Source: Mucidula mucida (lineage: Eukaryota > Basidiomycota > Agaricomycetes > Agaricales > Physalacriaceae). From it: a stretch of 20,913 bases of DNA. The notes under the pieces were generated by a model that ran no database searches, was not told the DNA's origin, and saw only the letters and a program-made list of their open reading frames with translations. The stretch is from the NCBI GenBank assembly GCA_015501055.1, contig JADNYV010000591.1, positions 1 through 20,913 on the forward strand, read 5' to 3'. Of the stretch, positions 18,266 through 20,913 are shown piece by piece. Made by a program: the position numbers and the translations under genes. How positions within the stretch are numbered: position 1 is the first letter of the stretch; every line of letters begins with the position of its first letter.

Positions 18266-19675
18266 CTACAGGTGTGCGCAGTATCCAACGTCGATATTCA
18301 TAAGGATGATAAAAAGATCAGTCAACGCTCTATATACCACCAAACCCTTTGATTCACATTCGAACCTTTGCCCCCGTAGTAGACTCACGCTCATTTCTAC
18401 ATTGAAGATACCTCGTGCCGAGAGTTTGGGCAGGCTCGCCTTGACCTGCTTGGCCATATCGCACGTTGTCGCATTTCCTTCCACTTCGATGAACATTCGC
18501 ACCTGGTACTTAACCTGCGCCATAATTTCATCTAATGCCCCTCCTTCTGACACGTCCCATTCATATGCATCTGCTAGGCGCAAATGCATGTCGACGTACT
18601 CCAAATGGTGGGCAGGTGTACCCAGAATTTTAGCCAGCACAACAAGAAGCGGCTGTGGTGGATACGTGTTTTGACAAGCAACGTGACATTTAATCTTTGG
18701 GATTCGGCCCAACTCGACTGTTCGGGCTGCTGTACCAAATCATCAGCCCAAGCTGAGAGCTCGTAACAAGGCAACTGACAAGTACTGGACGTGTGAACCA
18801 CGAGTTCCTCCAAGCTGTTTTTGAGATGACACAACAGTCTGTTGAAGATGCCTGCATGTTTCATCCACATTGAATAGATTTCAAGTCTCTTCAATGTAAG
18901 AAGGTCAAACGGGCAGCGCGAACTCAGAAGGCAGTCGACGAAGTCCGCTGCCGCTGAAGGATACATCTTGATCGCCAGAGAGTTAATAGGATTGACCCCC
19001 GTCGATGGCATGTCGTCAATGTCCCTGTAGTACGCCAGTCCGCCATGGACTTGAATGTTCTTCGGAGCAACGGAGTCTTTAAATAATGACAAGAAAGACG
19101 GTGAGTCTTGGCGGAAAAGGACTTTAGAGAAGGATATGTTTAATAGGTGTGGGGTAGCGATGAGTTTACGCAGGGAGGTCATTATGGCGCGGCTGAGTGA
19201 AGTGTCTAGACAATTTATGACGAGAGACTCCAAGTTGGGTAGAACGTTGAGAATATCCGGCACTAGGACTTCATCCTGGGTGAGCCATGAACCGGAGATA
19301 GGGAGGTAGAAATCGTGCAAGCGGAGTTCAGTGACCAGTGACGCATCATTCGGCGTACGAGCCATGTATTGTAAGAATCGAGCGTAAGGATCGAACTTGG
19401 CGCGATGATGAGTATAGCGACTGCTACGCAGCACAGCCATAAAAAATAGACGCTTGTGCGCCCGGGAGTAAAACGACTGCGCGACAAGCGTGCATACTTG
19501 TAACGTCAGAGTTTCCTCGAGCGGAATTTCGTCAATGATAGCGTCAACCAGTTCCTGCGGAAGAAGGGTTTCCCAGCGTTCTGGTGAACGTTAGTCCAAT
19601 GGTTATTGACTTTGTGAGGTTACCTACTGTACATCCGTGGAGGTGGGAGACGGTGGGAGAAGGTAAAGATAGCAT
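18266..19675 (-). CDS. F-box protein with LRR-like C-terminal region
   Basis: Minus-strand exons 19675-19624, 19580-18780 and 18729-18266 join in phase across introns of 43 bases (GTAACC...CACCAG, branch GACTAAC) and 50 bases (GTCAGT...GTACAG, branch GCTGATG). They give 438 residues. The F-box covers about residues 22-60 (LLPQELVDAIIDEIPLEETL, then VCTLVAQSFYSRAHKRLF). The rest reads as irregular leucine-rich repeats (ITELRLHDF-like, LPNLESLVINCLD, LLTLKRLEIYSMW, SLEELVVH). A GTGAGT donor at 18388 with acceptor at 18330 could remove 59 bases and end the protein at TGA 18318-18320 (401 residues). I cannot choose between the two ends from sequence. Likely substrate adaptor of an SCF ubiquitin ligase. 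It belongs to a large, fast-changing family in mushrooms. Confidence 0.75.
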
Positions 19676-20038
19676 TGCCCGGCTTATCATCGTGGTCCAG
19701 AGTGTTTGAGTTTCATGTGATAACCTCGGAGGACTGTGCGAGCCGCAAGGTCAGCCTCCGTAGCGCCATTGTGAGAAACGACATTGACGGGAACACGGTC
19801 CATTTATATTAAGCTACACATCACCTGGTGCTCCTTCGAGGGATCGAGAGTCGAATATGTATATTACCCATACAGCCAGAGTTTTTGGTCAATACTTACA
19901 GCAAAGAACCGTTCGAGTTCAAGTTCACGAGGAAGACTTCAAGTAAATTCGCCATGGAGGAGGATAGACGTATTGATGCGATCACTCGATCAAAAAATTC
20001 AACGCTTCGTCTCTACACTCTCCTCCTCGTTGACGAGA
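19676..20038. promoter_or_regulatory. Divergent intergenic region, F-box gene / NOG2
   Basis: 363 bases between two divergent start codons. It must hold both promoters. No core motif is obvious. An ATG at 19954 (frame of the later NOG2 exon 1) is most likely in the 5' UTR. Confidence 0.5.
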
Positions 20039-20913
20039 ATGGCGCCTACCAAAAAAGCCGGATCGGCTTCGAGCTCAAAACTCGCTCGTCGACGTCCTCT
20101 TCTAAAGTGTCTCTTGCCAAGGTCAAGGGCGAAAACTTTTACCGCAATGCGAAGCAAGTCGCTCGGCTCAAAATGCTCAACGGAGGGAAGCCTGTCCGCG
20201 ACAAGGATGGCAAGATCATTCAGGCAGCAGCATTTCAGAAAGGAGAGGATGAGACAAAACCTGGCCGAGTACAGCCCGATAGACGCTGGTTTGGTGCGTT
20301 GCATTGATTGTCCCAAGATTTTCACTGATTGGCGTGCAGGAAACACGAGGGTCATCTCGCAAACGGCACTGGACCACTTCCGCACAAGCCTTGCAGGAAA
20401 GAAAGATGATCCATATTCTGTTCTCCTTCGTAGAAATAAACTTCCCATGGCTCTCTTGGATGATGCTGCGAATCCGAACTCACGAAAGGTAAACTCAGCA
20501 TAAGCCCATATGTCTTCGGTGTTCACGAGAATTGTTATAGAGGGCGCATATCGTGGAAACGGAACCCTTCAGTGATACGTTTGGTCCAAAAGCCCAGCGC
20601 AAGAGACCAAGAATTGACGCGGGGAACTTTGACGAACTTAGCAAGCTTGGACAGGCCGCTGCAGATGAAGCTGATGAAGCCAACACACAGGCCATAGGTG
20701 TGCCCTTTTCTATTCCTTCGATGCTGCAGCGTAACATCAGTTTCGCAGAACCCTTAGCACTCTCTCTCACCGAACTCCCAACACATGCCGACTACAATGA
20801 GCCTATTTATGCTAAGGGAACATCTCGCCGAATCTATGGAGAACTATATAAAGTCATCGACTCTTCGGACGTTATTCTCCATGTCCTGGACGCGCGGGGA
20901 TCCTCTAGGGACC
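20039..20913 (+). CDS. NOG2: NOG2, nucleolar GTPase for 60S ribosome assembly (5' part)
   Basis: Exons 20039-20293, 20340-20488, 20541-20697 and 20749 to the window end, with introns of 46, 52 and 51 bases, all in phase with each other. Blocks VKGENFYRNAKQ, KMLNGGKPVRDKDGKIIQAA, QPDRRWFG-NTRVISQTALDHFR, DDPYSVLLRRNKLPMALL and YAKGTSRRIYGELYKVIDSS are the conserved N-terminal domain of Nog2/Nug2. This is a circularly permuted GTPase acting late in pre-60S maturation in nucleolus and nucleoplasm. The GTPase motifs lie beyond the window. ATG 20039 (MAPTKKAGS) looks like the family start, but the frame must gain one base between about 20080 and 20100 to meet VSLAKVKGENFY. At 20896-20899 an extra G breaks DARDPLG. 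Two frame errors in an essential gene suggest sequence error, or a real defect. Confidence 0.85.

Noticed and set aside
20892..20913. GGGGATCCTCTAG resembles a cloning-vector polylinker (BamHI-XbaI), suggesting contamination.
   Set aside because: Apart from one extra G, the bases encode DARDPLGT exactly where NOG2 should have it, and the text diverges from the polylinker right after. Coincidence is simpler.

Overview
The window is nuclear DNA of a filamentous basidiomycete, most likely an agaricomycete. Protein-coding genes are split by many very short introns (about 43-59 bases) with GTNNGT donors. Two F-box proteins are of the mushroom-type F-box/LRR kind. The conserved genes (VPS35, a DHHC palmitoyltransferase, NOG2) read as typical basidiomycete homologues. 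No bacterial features, tRNA, rRNA or CRISPR were seen.

Bases 1-9550 are a nest of transposons. A decayed non-LTR (LINE-like) reverse transcriptase fragment (195-938, minus) is abutted by the end of an old inverted LTR (1-194). Next comes a nearly full-length Ty3/Gypsy chromovirus (939-7424, plus) with two 528-base LTRs, gag, protease, RT-RNase H, integrase and a C-terminal chromodomain. All of its coding parts are broken by small indels. Its 3' LTR is shared with a second leader+gag copy (7425-9021), which runs straight into a third LTR in inverted orientation (9022-9550). The element carries two readable control devices. One is a primer-binding site complementary to the predicted 5' end of its own transcript (Tf1-type self-priming). 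The other is a GGGTTTT slippery heptamer with a hairpin five bases downstream at the gag end (-1 frameshifting into pol).

Bases 9551-11482 are poor in recognisable genes: a decayed minus-strand ORF of unknown family (9553-10124) and a possible three-exon 98-residue minus-strand gene (10720-11128).

Bases 11483-20913 are the host gene block: a frame-broken F-box gene (plus); VPS35 (minus, seven exons, 942 residues); a DHHC protein S-acyltransferase (plus, nine exons, 330 residues); an apparently intact F-box gene (minus); and the start of NOG2 (plus, cut by the window end). VPS35 and the acyltransferase are divergent across 130 bases; the second F-box gene and NOG2 are divergent across about 360 bases.

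The most striking observation is in the acyltransferase gene. The DHHC-CPW active-site motif can be read with canonical splice sites only if a single nucleotide, T at 17341, is an exon between a 46-base and a 47-base intron.
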